From NCBI GenBank assembly GCA_038150465.1, contig JAYOTP010000001.1:1-64000 (forward strand): a stretch of DNA of 64,000 nt. Reading direction: 5' to 3'. Position 1 is the first letter of the stretch, and each line of letters begins with the position of its first letter. This stretch comes from RFXV01 sp038150465. Its GTDB lineage: Bacteria > Bacteroidota > Bacteroidia > Flavobacteriales > Schleiferiaceae. Positions 49,504 to 57,851 of the stretch are shown piece by piece. A program made the translations under genes and the position numbers. The notes beneath the pieces are model-generated. The model was given only the letters and a program-made list of their open reading frames with translations. It was not told the DNA's origin and searched no databases.

Positions 49504-50723
49504 TGCTCTACGCTTTCTTTCAATATCTGGAAGCTCATTACGACATCCCCGGGACAGGGGTGTTCCAGTACATCACCTTCCGCGCCGCCCTGTCGGTGAT
49601 CACCTCCCTTCTTGTCTCCCTTCTGCTCGGGAAACGCATCATCGGACTGTTGCACAAATTGCAGGTGGGTGAGTCTGTCAGAGACCTCGGACTCGAAGGA
49701 CAAAAGGAAAAAACCGGGACACCGACCATGGGCGGGCTCCTGATCCTTACGGCCATTCTCATTCCCACCTTGCTCTTTGCCAAGCTGGACAATGTGTACA
49801 TCCAGTTGCTCATGGTCACCACGGTCTGGATGGGCCTCATCGGATTCCTGGACGACTACATCAAGGTATTCAAGAAGGATAAAAAGGGATTGCGGGGCAT
49901 CTTCAAAGTGCTCGGCCAAGTGGTCCTTGGTGTGATCGTCGGCGCTGTCTTGTTCTTCCACCCAGAGGTGGTGATCAAAGAAAAGATCCCGGTCGAACAG
50001 CGTGTATCCAGTTCGGTGAGCGATGCCTTTGATGAAGCACACCATTCGGCCAAAACCACCATACCCTTCTTCAAGAACAACGAATTGGACTATGCACAAT
50101 TCGTGGAGCGATGGGGTGCAGACCCAGGCCGTTGGGCATGGCTCATATTCATCCCGATCGTCATCTTCATTGTCACGGCGGTTTCCAACGGAGCCAATCT
50201 GACCGATGGCATCGATGGACTGGCCACAGGGACTTCCGCCATTGTGGGCGTCACCCTGGGCATCCTGGCCTACGTGTCCGGCTCCATCGTCTTTGCCGAT
50301 TACCTGAACATCATGTACATCCCCGATTCGGGTGAAACGCTGGTCTTCATGTCGGCCTTTGTCGGCGCCTGCATTGGTTTCCTTTGGTACAACGCATTTC
50401 CGGCGCAGGTTTTCATGGGCGATACCGGTAGCCTCAGCCTGGGAGGCATCATTGCCGTCTTCGCCATTGCCATCCGCAAAGAGCTGTTGATCCCCATTCT
50501 CTGCGGGATCTTCCTCGCCGAGAACCTGAGTGTGATGATCCAGGTGAGCTATTTCCGCTACACCCGGAAAAAATATGGGGAAGGACGGAGGATCTTCAAG
50601 ATGTCACCGCTCCATCACCACTACCAGAAACTCGGATACCACGAAAGCAAGATCGTCACCCGATTCTGGATCGTGGGCATCATGCTGGCCGTACTCACCA
50701 TCATCACCCTCAAGCTGCGCTGA
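49503..50723 (+). CDS. mraY: phospho-MurNAc-pentapeptide translocase
   Basis: A 406-residue polytopic enzyme that makes lipid I from UDP-MurNAc-pentapeptide and undecaprenyl phosphate. The membrane loop KEKTGTPTMGGLLIL, the catalytic Asp pair in GFLDDYIK, NLTDGIDGLATG, and the end MSPLHHHYQKLGYHESKIV are conserved. A periplasmic insert after the DDYIK helix (about residues 155-205) is long, as in Bacteroidota. It shares one base with both murE and murD. Confidence 0.96.
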   Translation: MLYAFFQYLEAHYDIPGTGVFQYITFRAALSVITSLLVSLLLGKRIIGLLHKLQVGESVRDLGLEGQKEKTGTPTMGGLLILTAILIPTLLFAKLDNVYIQLLMVTTVWMGLIGFLDDYIKVFKKDKKGLRGIFKVLGQVVLGVIVGAVLFFHPEVVIKEKIPVEQRVSSSVSDAFDEAHHSAKTTIPFFKNNELDYAQFVERWGADPGRWAWLIFIPIVIFIVTAVSNGANLTDGIDGLATGTSAIVGVTLGILAYVSGSIVFADYLNIMYIPDSGETLVFMSAFVGACIGFLWYNAFPAQVFMGDTGSLSLGGIIAVFAIAIRKELLIPILCGIFLAENLSVMIQVSYFRYTRKKYGEGRRIFKMSPLHHHYQKLGYHESKIVTRFWIVGIMLAVLTIITLKLR

Positions 50724-52069
50724 TGGACTCGATCGACCTGCTGGTACTCGGAGGAGGAGAAAGCGGAACAGGAGCCGCTCTTCTGGCGCATGCGCTGGGG
50801 TGGAAAGTAGCTGTGAGTGATGGAGGAAGCATACAGCAGCTACACAAGAAAGAGCTGCAGGACAGAGGGATCGCCTACGAAGAGAACGGACACAACTGGA
50901 CCAAAAACTACAGCGGACTAACGGTAAAAAGCCCCGGGATCCCCTCCACTTCTTCTGTTGTGACCGAACTTAAAGAAGCGGGAGCCGAGCTCATCAGCGA
51001 GATCGAATGGGCCAGCCGCCATACCCAGGGAGATATCGTCGCCATTACAGGAAGTAATGGAAAGACGACCACCACGAGCATGACGCACGCCATCTTTCGC
51101 TGCGCAGGAATGGATGTCTGCATGGCCGGAAACATCGGCAACAGCATGGCGCGTGAACTCGCAGAAAAGGACAGTGCGCATTGGGTCCTTGAAGTCAGCA
51201 GCTTTCAGCTCGACGATATCCGCTCCTTCCGGCCCCGTGTGGCCGCGGTACTCAATATCACCGCCGATCACCTCGACCGCTACGGCCACTCCCTGCAGGC
51301 CTATGCAGATGCCAAGATGCGCATTGCCATGAATCAGGAGGCCGATGACCTTCTGATCCTGCCGGACTTCGACCCGGTGGTCGACCAAGCATTGAGACGA
51401 ACGCCTCTGCGCTCCCACATTGTCCGCTTCTCGGACGATCCCCTCCAAGGTCCTGCATCCGAAGGTGCCGGACTGAACGAGGACCAACACATAAGAATTC
51501 AACTCCAAAACCGTGAACCCATGGAACTATTCGATCTGTCCCTCCCAGGAAGGCACAATATGTACAACTCAATGGCTTCGGCCATTGCCGCACGTTACCT
51601 CGAGGTGCGGGAAGAATCGATCCGAAATGCCCTCTCGAATTTTGAGCGCCTGCCCCATCGTCTTGAAAGCATTTTGAGCATCAACGGTGTGGAGTACATC
51701 AACGACTCGAAAGCCACCAATGTGAACAGCACCCAATTCGCATTGGAAAGCATGAGCCGCCAGACCATCTGGATCGCGGGCGGTGTGGACAAGGGCAACG
51801 ACTACACGGAACTTGTTCCGATCGCTAAAGAAAAGGTGAAGGCACTGGTCTGTCTGGGTAAGGACAACGACCGGCTCATTTCCAGCTTCAAGGATTCGAT
51901 CGACCTGATCGCTGAGACCGATTCCATGCAAGCCGCTGTACATACTGCATTCAGTATTGCCCAGAAAGGTGAGGCCGTTCTGCTTTCCCCCGCCTGTGCA
52001 AGCTTCGACCTGTTCGAAAGCTTCGAGGACCGGGGCCAACAATTCGTCAACTTCGTTCGTCAACTGTGA
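50723..52069 (+). CDS. murD: UDP-MurNAc-L-alanine:D-glutamate ligase
   Basis: A 448-residue Mur ligase with an N-terminal Rossmann-like opening (LLVLGGGESGTGAALLA), ATP loop ITGSNGKTTTTSM, and YINDSKATNVNST near the C-terminal domain. It adds D-glutamate to UDP-MurNAc-alanine. It shares one base with mraY and 4 bp (GTGA) with ftsW. Confidence 0.95.
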   Translation: MDSIDLLVLGGGESGTGAALLAHALGWKVAVSDGGSIQQLHKKELQDRGIAYEENGHNWTKNYSGLTVKSPGIPSTSSVVTELKEAGAELISEIEWASRHTQGDIVAITGSNGKTTTTSMTHAIFRCAGMDVCMAGNIGNSMARELAEKDSAHWVLEVSSFQLDDIRSFRPRVAAVLNITADHLDRYGHSLQAYADAKMRIAMNQEADDLLILPDFDPVVDQALRRTPLRSHIVRFSDDPLQGPASEGAGLNEDQHIRIQLQNREPMELFDLSLPGRHNMYNSMASAIAARYLEVREESIRNALSNFERLPHRLESILSINGVEYINDSKATNVNSTQFALESMSRQTIWIAGGVDKGNDYTELVPIAKEKVKALVCLGKDNDRLISSFKDSIDLIAETDSMQAAVHTAFSIAQKGEAVLLSPACASFDLFESFEDRGQQFVNFVRQL

Positions 52070-53262
52070 GCAAAGGGCGACTGCGCTGGGAAGGGGATCG
52101 CTCCCTTTGGATCATCAGCCTATCGCTGGCGGTGATCTCCTTGCTGTCGGTGTACAGCGCAAGCAGCCATATCGCCTATTTGTACGGTTCGGGAGACATT
52201 GGGAAGATCGTCGTCAAGCATCTTGGGTTCCTGGTCACGGGTTTTGGCTTGATGTACGTTGCTCATAAATTTCCCTACAAACGCTTCGGTCCCCTCGCCC
52301 TCCTCCTTCTTCCATTGGTGGCCATATTGCTCGTTGTCACCCTGATGCAGGGCCAGACCATCAATGAAGCCAATGCAAGTCGATGGCTGCGCGTGGGGGG
52401 GATGAGTTTCCAGACTTCTGCTCTGGCCGGACTCGTTCTTTTGGTCTACGTGGCGCGTTTCCTCAGTTTGAACGAACCCGGCAGCTACACTTTCAAAACG
52501 TCCTTCATTCAACTCTTGCTTCCCGTACTGCTGGTCTGCGGTCTGATCCTCCCCGCCAACCTCAGCACGGCGCTGATGCTCTTCCTTCTCGCACTTTTGC
52601 TGATGTTCGTGGGTCGATATCCGATGGGCTATATGCTTCGGCTGATCGGGACCGCTGTGGCGGGACTCGCTCTTTTCATATTGGTCGTCAAGGCCTTTCC
52701 GGGCATCAGCAACCGCGTGGATACCTGGGAAAGCCGCATCACGGGTTTTTTTGACGGCAGCGCAGAAGAAGGCTACCAGGTGCAGAAAGCGAAGATGGCC
52801 ATCGCCCAAGGCGGACTCTTCGGCAAGGGACCCGGAAAGAGCAAGCTCAAACACTTCCTGCCTCAGTCGAATTCGGATTTCATCTATGCGGTGATCGTTG
52901 AGGAATATGGATTTGTCGGCGGTGCTGTCGTGCTTCTCCTCTATTTCATACTCTTCTTCAGGATCTTGAGGATCGCTTCCAGGGCCCCGACCCTTTTCGG
53001 GCAATTGCTGGTCACAGCTGCTGGTTCAGGGGTGATGGTTCAAGCCTTCATCAATATGGGTGTGGCGGTCAATGTGCTTCCGGTCACCGGACAGACGCTG
53101 CCGCTCATCTCAGCAGGAGGCAGTTCGATCTGGATGAGCTGTCTGGCTCTTGGGATGATCCTAAGCGTGAGCCGGGAGACAAAGAGCTCGGCAAATGAAA
53201 CAATGCCCAAGAATGATGAGGAAGAAGAAGGTGGATCGGTACACGCTCTGAGCAATGCCTGA
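52066..53262 (+). CDS. ftsW: septal peptidoglycan polymerase (SEDS) FtsW
   Basis: A 398-residue protein with about ten membrane helices of the SEDS family. Signature parts: EANASRWLRVGG in the first periplasmic loop, KSKLKHFLPQSNSDFIYAVIVEEYGFVGG (catalytic region), and VLPVTGQTLPLISAGGSS near the end. It polymerises lipid II at the septum with FtsI. The start is GTG overlapping the murD stop (GTGA). It overlaps murG by 8 bp. Confidence 0.95.
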   Translation: MSKGRLRWEGDRSLWIISLSLAVISLLSVYSASSHIAYLYGSGDIGKIVVKHLGFLVTGFGLMYVAHKFPYKRFGPLALLLLPLVAILLVVTLMQGQTINEANASRWLRVGGMSFQTSALAGLVLLVYVARFLSLNEPGSYTFKTSFIQLLLPVLLVCGLILPANLSTALMLFLLALLLMFVGRYPMGYMLRLIGTAVAGLALFILVVKAFPGISNRVDTWESRITGFFDGSAEEGYQVQKAKMAIAQGGLFGKGPGKSKLKHFLPQSNSDFIYAVIVEEYGFVGGAVVLLLYFILFFRILRIASRAPTLFGQLLVTAAGSGVMVQAFINMGVAVNVLPVTGQTLPLISAGGSSIWMSCLALGMILSVSRETKSSANETMPKNDEEEEGGSVHALSNA

Positions 53263-54352
53263 ACCCTATCGATTCCTGATCAGTGGAGGCGGAACCGGGG
53301 GACATATCTTTCCGGCCATCTCCATTGCGGACGAACTCAGAAGAAGGCATCCCGACTGCGCGATCCACTTTGTCGGAGCCAGTGACCGCATGGAAATGCA
53401 GCGCATACCGGATGCAGGCTACAACATCACCGGACTTTGGATAAAAGGCATCGACCGGAAAAGACCGCTGAGCAATTGGCGCTTCCCCTTTCAGATGGCC
53501 TCCAGCCTGATCCGATCCCACCTGTTGATCGGGAGGTACAAACCAGATGCGGTCATTGGAACGGGCGGATTTGCAAGCGGTCCATTGCTCCTGGCCGCCA
53601 AACAGCGATCCATACCCATTCTGATACAGGAGCAGAATTCATTTCCCGGCATCACCAATCGATGGCTTTCCTCTAAAGCACGGAGCATTTGTGTGGCCTA
53701 CGAGGGTTTGGAGCGATTCTTTCCTAAAGAACGGACCATCCACACAGGCAACCCGATACGCAAAGACCTGCTCCGCAGTGAGAGCAGCCGTGAAGCTTGC
53801 CTGAAATCTTTTGGGCTGAACGATCGGCCCACCATCCTTGTGCTCGGAGGGAGCCAGGGGGCACGAGCCATCAACCACGCCCTCAGAGATGCTTATCTGC
53901 AATGGCTGGAGGAAGGATTCAATGTCATCTGGCAGACTGGTCAGCTGTACATCGATGCACTGAAGAAGGAGATCCAACCCGCGGACGGACTCTGGATGGA
54001 CGCCTTCATAAGCCGTATGCCCGAAGCGCTGAAATGCGCAGACCTGGTCATCAGCCGGGCAGGGGCCGGCACCATCTCCGAACTCGAAGTACTTGGCAAA
54101 GCCGCCCTACTGATCCCCTCTCCGAATGTGGCCGAAGATCACCAGACCCACAACGCACAAGCTTTGGTTCGCGATGCTGCGGCGCTCATGATCGCGGAAA
54201 GCGATCTGTCGTCTGCGCTGGTTACAACAGTTCTCGAGCTGATGAAGGACGAAAGGAAAAGACAGGATCTGGAAAAGAACGCGCTTGAGCGCGGCCGACC
54301 CGATGCCACAGAACAGATCGTCAATGCGATCGAAACGATGATCGAGCGATGA
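53255..54352 (+). CDS. murG: lipid II synthase MurG
   Basis: A 365-residue GT-B glycosyltransferase: GGGTGGHIFPAISIA near the N-terminus, NSFPGITNRWLS in the middle, and the UDP-GlcNAc site GGSQGARAIN and SRAGAGTISEL in the second domain. It adds GlcNAc to lipid I on the inner leaflet. Overlaps murC by 4 bp (ATGA). Confidence 0.96.
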   Translation: MPEPYRFLISGGGTGGHIFPAISIADELRRRHPDCAIHFVGASDRMEMQRIPDAGYNITGLWIKGIDRKRPLSNWRFPFQMASSLIRSHLLIGRYKPDAVIGTGGFASGPLLLAAKQRSIPILIQEQNSFPGITNRWLSSKARSICVAYEGLERFFPKERTIHTGNPIRKDLLRSESSREACLKSFGLNDRPTILVLGGSQGARAINHALRDAYLQWLEEGFNVIWQTGQLYIDALKKEIQPADGLWMDAFISRMPEALKCADLVISRAGAGTISELEVLGKAALLIPSPNVAEDHQTHNAQALVRDAAALMIAESDLSSALVTTVLELMKDERKRQDLEKNALERGRPDATEQIVNAIETMIER

Positions 54353-55677
54353 GCGGGAGGGTCCACTTTTTCGCAGGGATCGGCGGCATCGGCATGAGCG
54401 CCCTGGCCAGACATCTGATCGCTCAGGGAGCGGTCGTTCACGGATACGACCGACAGCCCTCTGCACTGACCAAAGAGCTCGAACGATCTGGCGCCCGGAT
54501 CTGCTATGGCGCTGCTGTGGATGAACTGCCCCAAGAGGTCCTTGATGCGGCAGAGCTGTGCGTTGTCTACACGCCAGCCCTGGGCGAAGACCATCCATTG
54601 CTGAGCCATTTTCGCTCACGCGGTGCAAGCCTGCTCAAACGCTCCGAATTCCTGCAGCACATCCTTAAGGACCGTCAATGCTGGGCGGTCGCAGGGACGC
54701 ACGGAAAGACCACGACATCTGCTCTATTGACCCATTTGCTTCACAGCTGTGGCGCCGAACCGACGGCATTCCTTGGAGGCGTGATGAACGGTCTGAACAG
54801 CAATTATCTGGGAGGCAATGGCCCTGTTTGTGTGGCTGAAGCCGATGAGTTCGATCGCAGTTTCCTCCGCATGGATCCCGCCTGTGCCATCATCACCTCG
54901 ATCGACTCGGATCACCTGGACATCTATGGAGACTCTCAGACTTATCGTTCTGCTTTCCAAGCCTTCAGAGAAAAGGTGCAGGGGCCTTGTGTGGTGCATT
55001 CCTCCACTGGACTGCACGGGACCACCTATGGCCTGAATGAGGGAGATCACCGGGCGGAGAACATACGGGTGGACAAAGGCGCCTACCAGTTCGACTGGAT
55101 CGGCCCTGAATTCAGCGAAAGCGTCCGTTTCAACCAAGCGGGAAGGCACAATCTTGAAAATGCATTGGCCGCACTCGCACTTGCAGCCGAAATGGGGATG
55201 GACCCGAAACAACTTGCCCCGGCATTGAGTCACTTTCCCGGTGTCCGCAGGAGAATGGACCGCATTTATTCTTCCGATCGACATCTGTATTACGACGATT
55301 ACGCCCATCACCCCATGGAACTGCATGTTCTGATCGAGGCCATGAGGGAATGGCACCCGAAAAAGAAACTGACTCTGATCTTTCAGCCGCATCTCTTCAG
55401 CCGAACGCGCGATTTTCTAACGGAATTTTCGGAAGAACTCGGTCGGGTGGATGAACTCATTCTGCTGCCCATCTACCCAGCGCGCGAGGAACCCATCGAA
55501 GGGGTGAACAGCGAACGGATCCTGCAAGGATGTCCGATCGGGGAAAGATCATTGGCTGAGTCAGAAGATCTGCTCGACCTGCTCCAGGAGAAGAAACCAG
55601 AACTGCTGGTCACCGCCGGTGCCGGAAGTATCGATCGTTGGGTGGAACCCATCCGAAAAACCATGGAAAAATGGTGA
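54349..55677 (+). CDS. murC: UDP-MurNAc:L-alanine ligase
   Basis: A 442-residue Mur ligase: HFFAGIGGIGMSALARHL at the N-terminus, ATP loop AGTHGKTTTSALLTH, EADEFDRSFL, and YDDYAHHPMELHVLIEA. It starts the peptide stem by joining L-Ala to UDP-MurNAc. The end overlaps ftsQ by 7 bp. Confidence 0.96.
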   Translation: MSGRVHFFAGIGGIGMSALARHLIAQGAVVHGYDRQPSALTKELERSGARICYGAAVDELPQEVLDAAELCVVYTPALGEDHPLLSHFRSRGASLLKRSEFLQHILKDRQCWAVAGTHGKTTTSALLTHLLHSCGAEPTAFLGGVMNGLNSNYLGGNGPVCVAEADEFDRSFLRMDPACAIITSIDSDHLDIYGDSQTYRSAFQAFREKVQGPCVVHSSTGLHGTTYGLNEGDHRAENIRVDKGAYQFDWIGPEFSESVRFNQAGRHNLENALAALALAAEMGMDPKQLAPALSHFPGVRRRMDRIYSSDRHLYYDDYAHHPMELHVLIEAMREWHPKKKLTLIFQPHLFSRTRDFLTEFSEELGRVDELILLPIYPAREEPIEGVNSERILQGCPIGERSLAESEDLLDLLQEKKPELLVTAGAGSIDRWVEPIRKTMEKW

Positions 55678-56381
55678 TCCTTCGGAAGCTCCATAAGCTG
55701 TTCAAATGGATGGTCGCACTGTCGATTCCCATTCTTCTTTTGTCTTCCTCGAGCGGAGAGCAACAGACTGCAGGCAGCGACATACAGGTAGAGCTCATGG
55801 GACCCACGCCTTTCCAAAACCGAGAAAGTGTATCGCAATACGCTGATTTACTGACATCTAACTCGCTTCCAATTAACATGCGCGTGTTAGAAGAAAGCCT
55901 GTCTGCGCTCAATGGCGTGAAGAGAGCCGAAGTATTTTCAGATGGAGAAGGAGGGTTGTATGCCGAGATATGGCAGGCGCAACCTCTCGTTCGGCTCTTT
56001 GAATTGGATACGAGCTACTACCTCGACACCGACGGATTCCCCGTGGCTCTTTCACCGCTGTGGTCGGAAAGTGTGCCTTTGCTGCGCTGCAGGGAAGGAC
56101 AAAAACCGCATCAGGACATCCATGAACTCTTCCTCTTCATTCAGGAAGATGGGGTCCTATCCGAGGCGGTGGATGCCGTTGAGTTGGTGGAAAATGACGA
56201 GCTCATTCTGTATGCCTCAAGGGCCTGTGCACACAGGGTCCGATTGGGTGAATGGGACGGATGGCAAGAGAGACTGGAGAAGCTCCGCACCTTTTATGCA
56301 GAGGTTGTGGACGCCGGCAAGAGGACACTGTTCAATGAGCTTGACCTTCGGTTTGAAGGACAAGTGGTTGTAAAGAAATAG
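55671..56381 (+). CDS. ftsQ: FtsQ-like division protein
   Basis: A 236-residue protein in the standard place between murC and ftsA. A short N-tail and one helix (about residues 10-27) are followed by a periplasmic domain with a POTRA-like part and a beta domain; the last residues (LDLRFEGQVVVKK) match the Bacteroidota FtsQ end. It links FtsL-type proteins with the divisome. It diverges much from model FtsQ, so the call rests on position and the C-terminal motif. Confidence 0.85.
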   Translation: MVILRKLHKLFKWMVALSIPILLLSSSSGEQQTAGSDIQVELMGPTPFQNRESVSQYADLLTSNSLPINMRVLEESLSALNGVKRAEVFSDGEGGLYAEIWQAQPLVRLFELDTSYYLDTDGFPVALSPLWSESVPLLRCREGQKPHQDIHELFLFIQEDGVLSEAVDAVELVENDELILYASRACAHRVRLGEWDGWQERLEKLRTFYAEVVDAGKRTLFNELDLRFEGQVVVKK

Positions 56382-56389
56382 ATCGCCGC

Positions 56390-57733
56390 ATGAGCGAAGA
56401 AAAATTAGCAGTAGGCCTGGATATTGGAACGACCAAGATCGTTGCCATGGTCGGGCGCAAAAATGAGCACGGTAAACTGGAGGTCATTGCCTACGGAAAA
56501 GCCCATTCGCTTGGGGTTCATCGTGGCGTGGTGACCAACATCGTGCAGACCCGTGAATCGATACAGGCCGCACTCGAGCTCGCAGAACAGCAGGCGGAGG
56601 AGCACATCGAACAGGTGACCGTGGGCATCGCCGGACAACACATCCGCAGCCTCCAGCACAGCGACTACATCACCCGTTCCGATCCGGACAAGGTCATTGA
56701 GGATGCAGATATCGAATCCCTGAAAGAGAATGTCCACAAACTGGTCATGATGCCCGGAGAGGAGATCATCCATGTCCTTCCTCAGGAATACAAGATCGAT
56801 GGACAGGCCGACACACGGGAGCCACGCGGCATGTACGGGGGACGACTAGAAGCCAACTTCCACATCGTGGTCGGTCAGGTAGCCTCCATCAAAAACATCT
56901 TCCGCTGTGTGAAGGACGCTGGTCTGAAGGTGGCGGACATCACCCTGGAACCCCTTGCAAGCGCTGAAGCCGTACTGAGCCAGGAGGAAAAAGAAGCAGG
57001 AGTGGTATTGGTGGACATCGGTGGCGGAACAACTGATGTGGCCATTTTCAAAGACGGGATCATTCGGCATACTGCCGTTATTCCCTTTGGAGGCAATGTC
57101 ATCACAGACGATATCAAAGAAGGTTGTTCCATCATCGAGAAACAAGCCGAACTGCTCAAGATCAAATTCGGTTCTGCCTGGCCCGGAGAAAACAAGGAAA
57201 ATGAGATCGTCTCCATCCCTGGGCTAAGGGGCAGGGAACCCAAGGAGATCAGTCTGAAGAACCTTTCCCGCATCATCCATGCACGGGTAGTGGAGATCAT
57301 TGAACAGGTGTACAGCGAGATCAAGAGTTATGGTTTCGATGAGCCCAGCAAAAAACTCATATGTGGGATCGTACTCACCGGAGGAGGTGCAAATCTGAAG
57401 CACATCCAGCAGTTGGTGGAGTACGTGACCGGTATGGATACCCGCATCGGATACCCCAATGAGCACCTCGCTCACAAGGACGCACATGTGGAGGAGTTGA
57501 GCAGCCCGCTCTACGCAACGGCTGTCGGACTGGTCCTGAAAGGACTGCAAAACGCCTCTGCTTCGACAGCGACGAGGCCCAAGGAGGAAGAGGTGTCAAA
57601 TGAACAAGAAGAGACCCCCACCTCCAAAGAACCCATCGAGGAAAAAGAAGAAAATGGACCGCTGGAACGGGGCAACTTCTTTGAAAAGTTCGTGGATCGC
57701 ATGAAAGCCTTTCTAGACGACGACACGCAATGA
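56390..57733 (+). CDS. ftsA: cell division ATPase FtsA
   Basis: A 447-residue actin-like protein: AVGLDIGTTKIVAMVGRK phosphate-1 motif, VLVDIGGGTTDVAIF phosphate-2 motif, and GIVLTGGGANLKHI adenosine motif. The 1C subdomain lies between. The C-terminus is an acidic linker ending in a short amphipathic helix (FFEKFVDRMKAFLDDD) for membrane binding. It tethers FtsZ to the membrane. Confidence 0.96.
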   Translation: MSEEKLAVGLDIGTTKIVAMVGRKNEHGKLEVIAYGKAHSLGVHRGVVTNIVQTRESIQAALELAEQQAEEHIEQVTVGIAGQHIRSLQHSDYITRSDPDKVIEDADIESLKENVHKLVMMPGEEIIHVLPQEYKIDGQADTREPRGMYGGRLEANFHIVVGQVASIKNIFRCVKDAGLKVADITLEPLASAEAVLSQEEKEAGVVLVDIGGGTTDVAIFKDGIIRHTAVIPFGGNVITDDIKEGCSIIEKQAELLKIKFGSAWPGENKENEIVSIPGLRGREPKEISLKNLSRIIHARVVEIIEQVYSEIKSYGFDEPSKKLICGIVLTGGGANLKHIQQLVEYVTGMDTRIGYPNEHLAHKDAHVEELSSPLYATAVGLVLKGLQNASASTATRPKEEEVSNEQEETPTSKEPIEEKEENGPLERGNFFEKFVDRMKAFLDDDTQ

Positions 57734-57755
57734 GGACAGATAAACGCATAAAGCC

Positions 57756-57851
57756 ATGTTGAGTGTTGGCATCATAGTGGGCCTGGGTATAGGCGTCGGT
57801 GTGGTGAGCTCCTACATGAATACAGAAACGAATAATGACAAACGAAAATGA
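57756..57851 (+). CDS. 31-residue membrane micro-ORF between ftsA and ftsZ
   Basis: An ATG-started frame of 32 codons fills almost all of the 101-bp gap between ftsA and ftsZ and overlaps the ftsZ start by 17 bp in another frame. The product would be a single hydrophobic helix (IIVGLGIGVGVVSSY) followed by a polar, basic tail (NTETNNDKRK). It could be a small divisome membrane protein, or a leader whose translation couples to ftsZ. It is too short to judge by coding statistics, and there is no homologue evidence here. Confidence 0.4.
   Translation: MLSVGIIVGLGIGVGVVSSYMNTETNNDKRK

Noticed and set aside
52120..53004. 294-codon minus-strand frame
   Set aside because: It lies opposite ftsW; the product is extremely rich in Glu, His and Gln, as antisense of membrane-protein codons would be.
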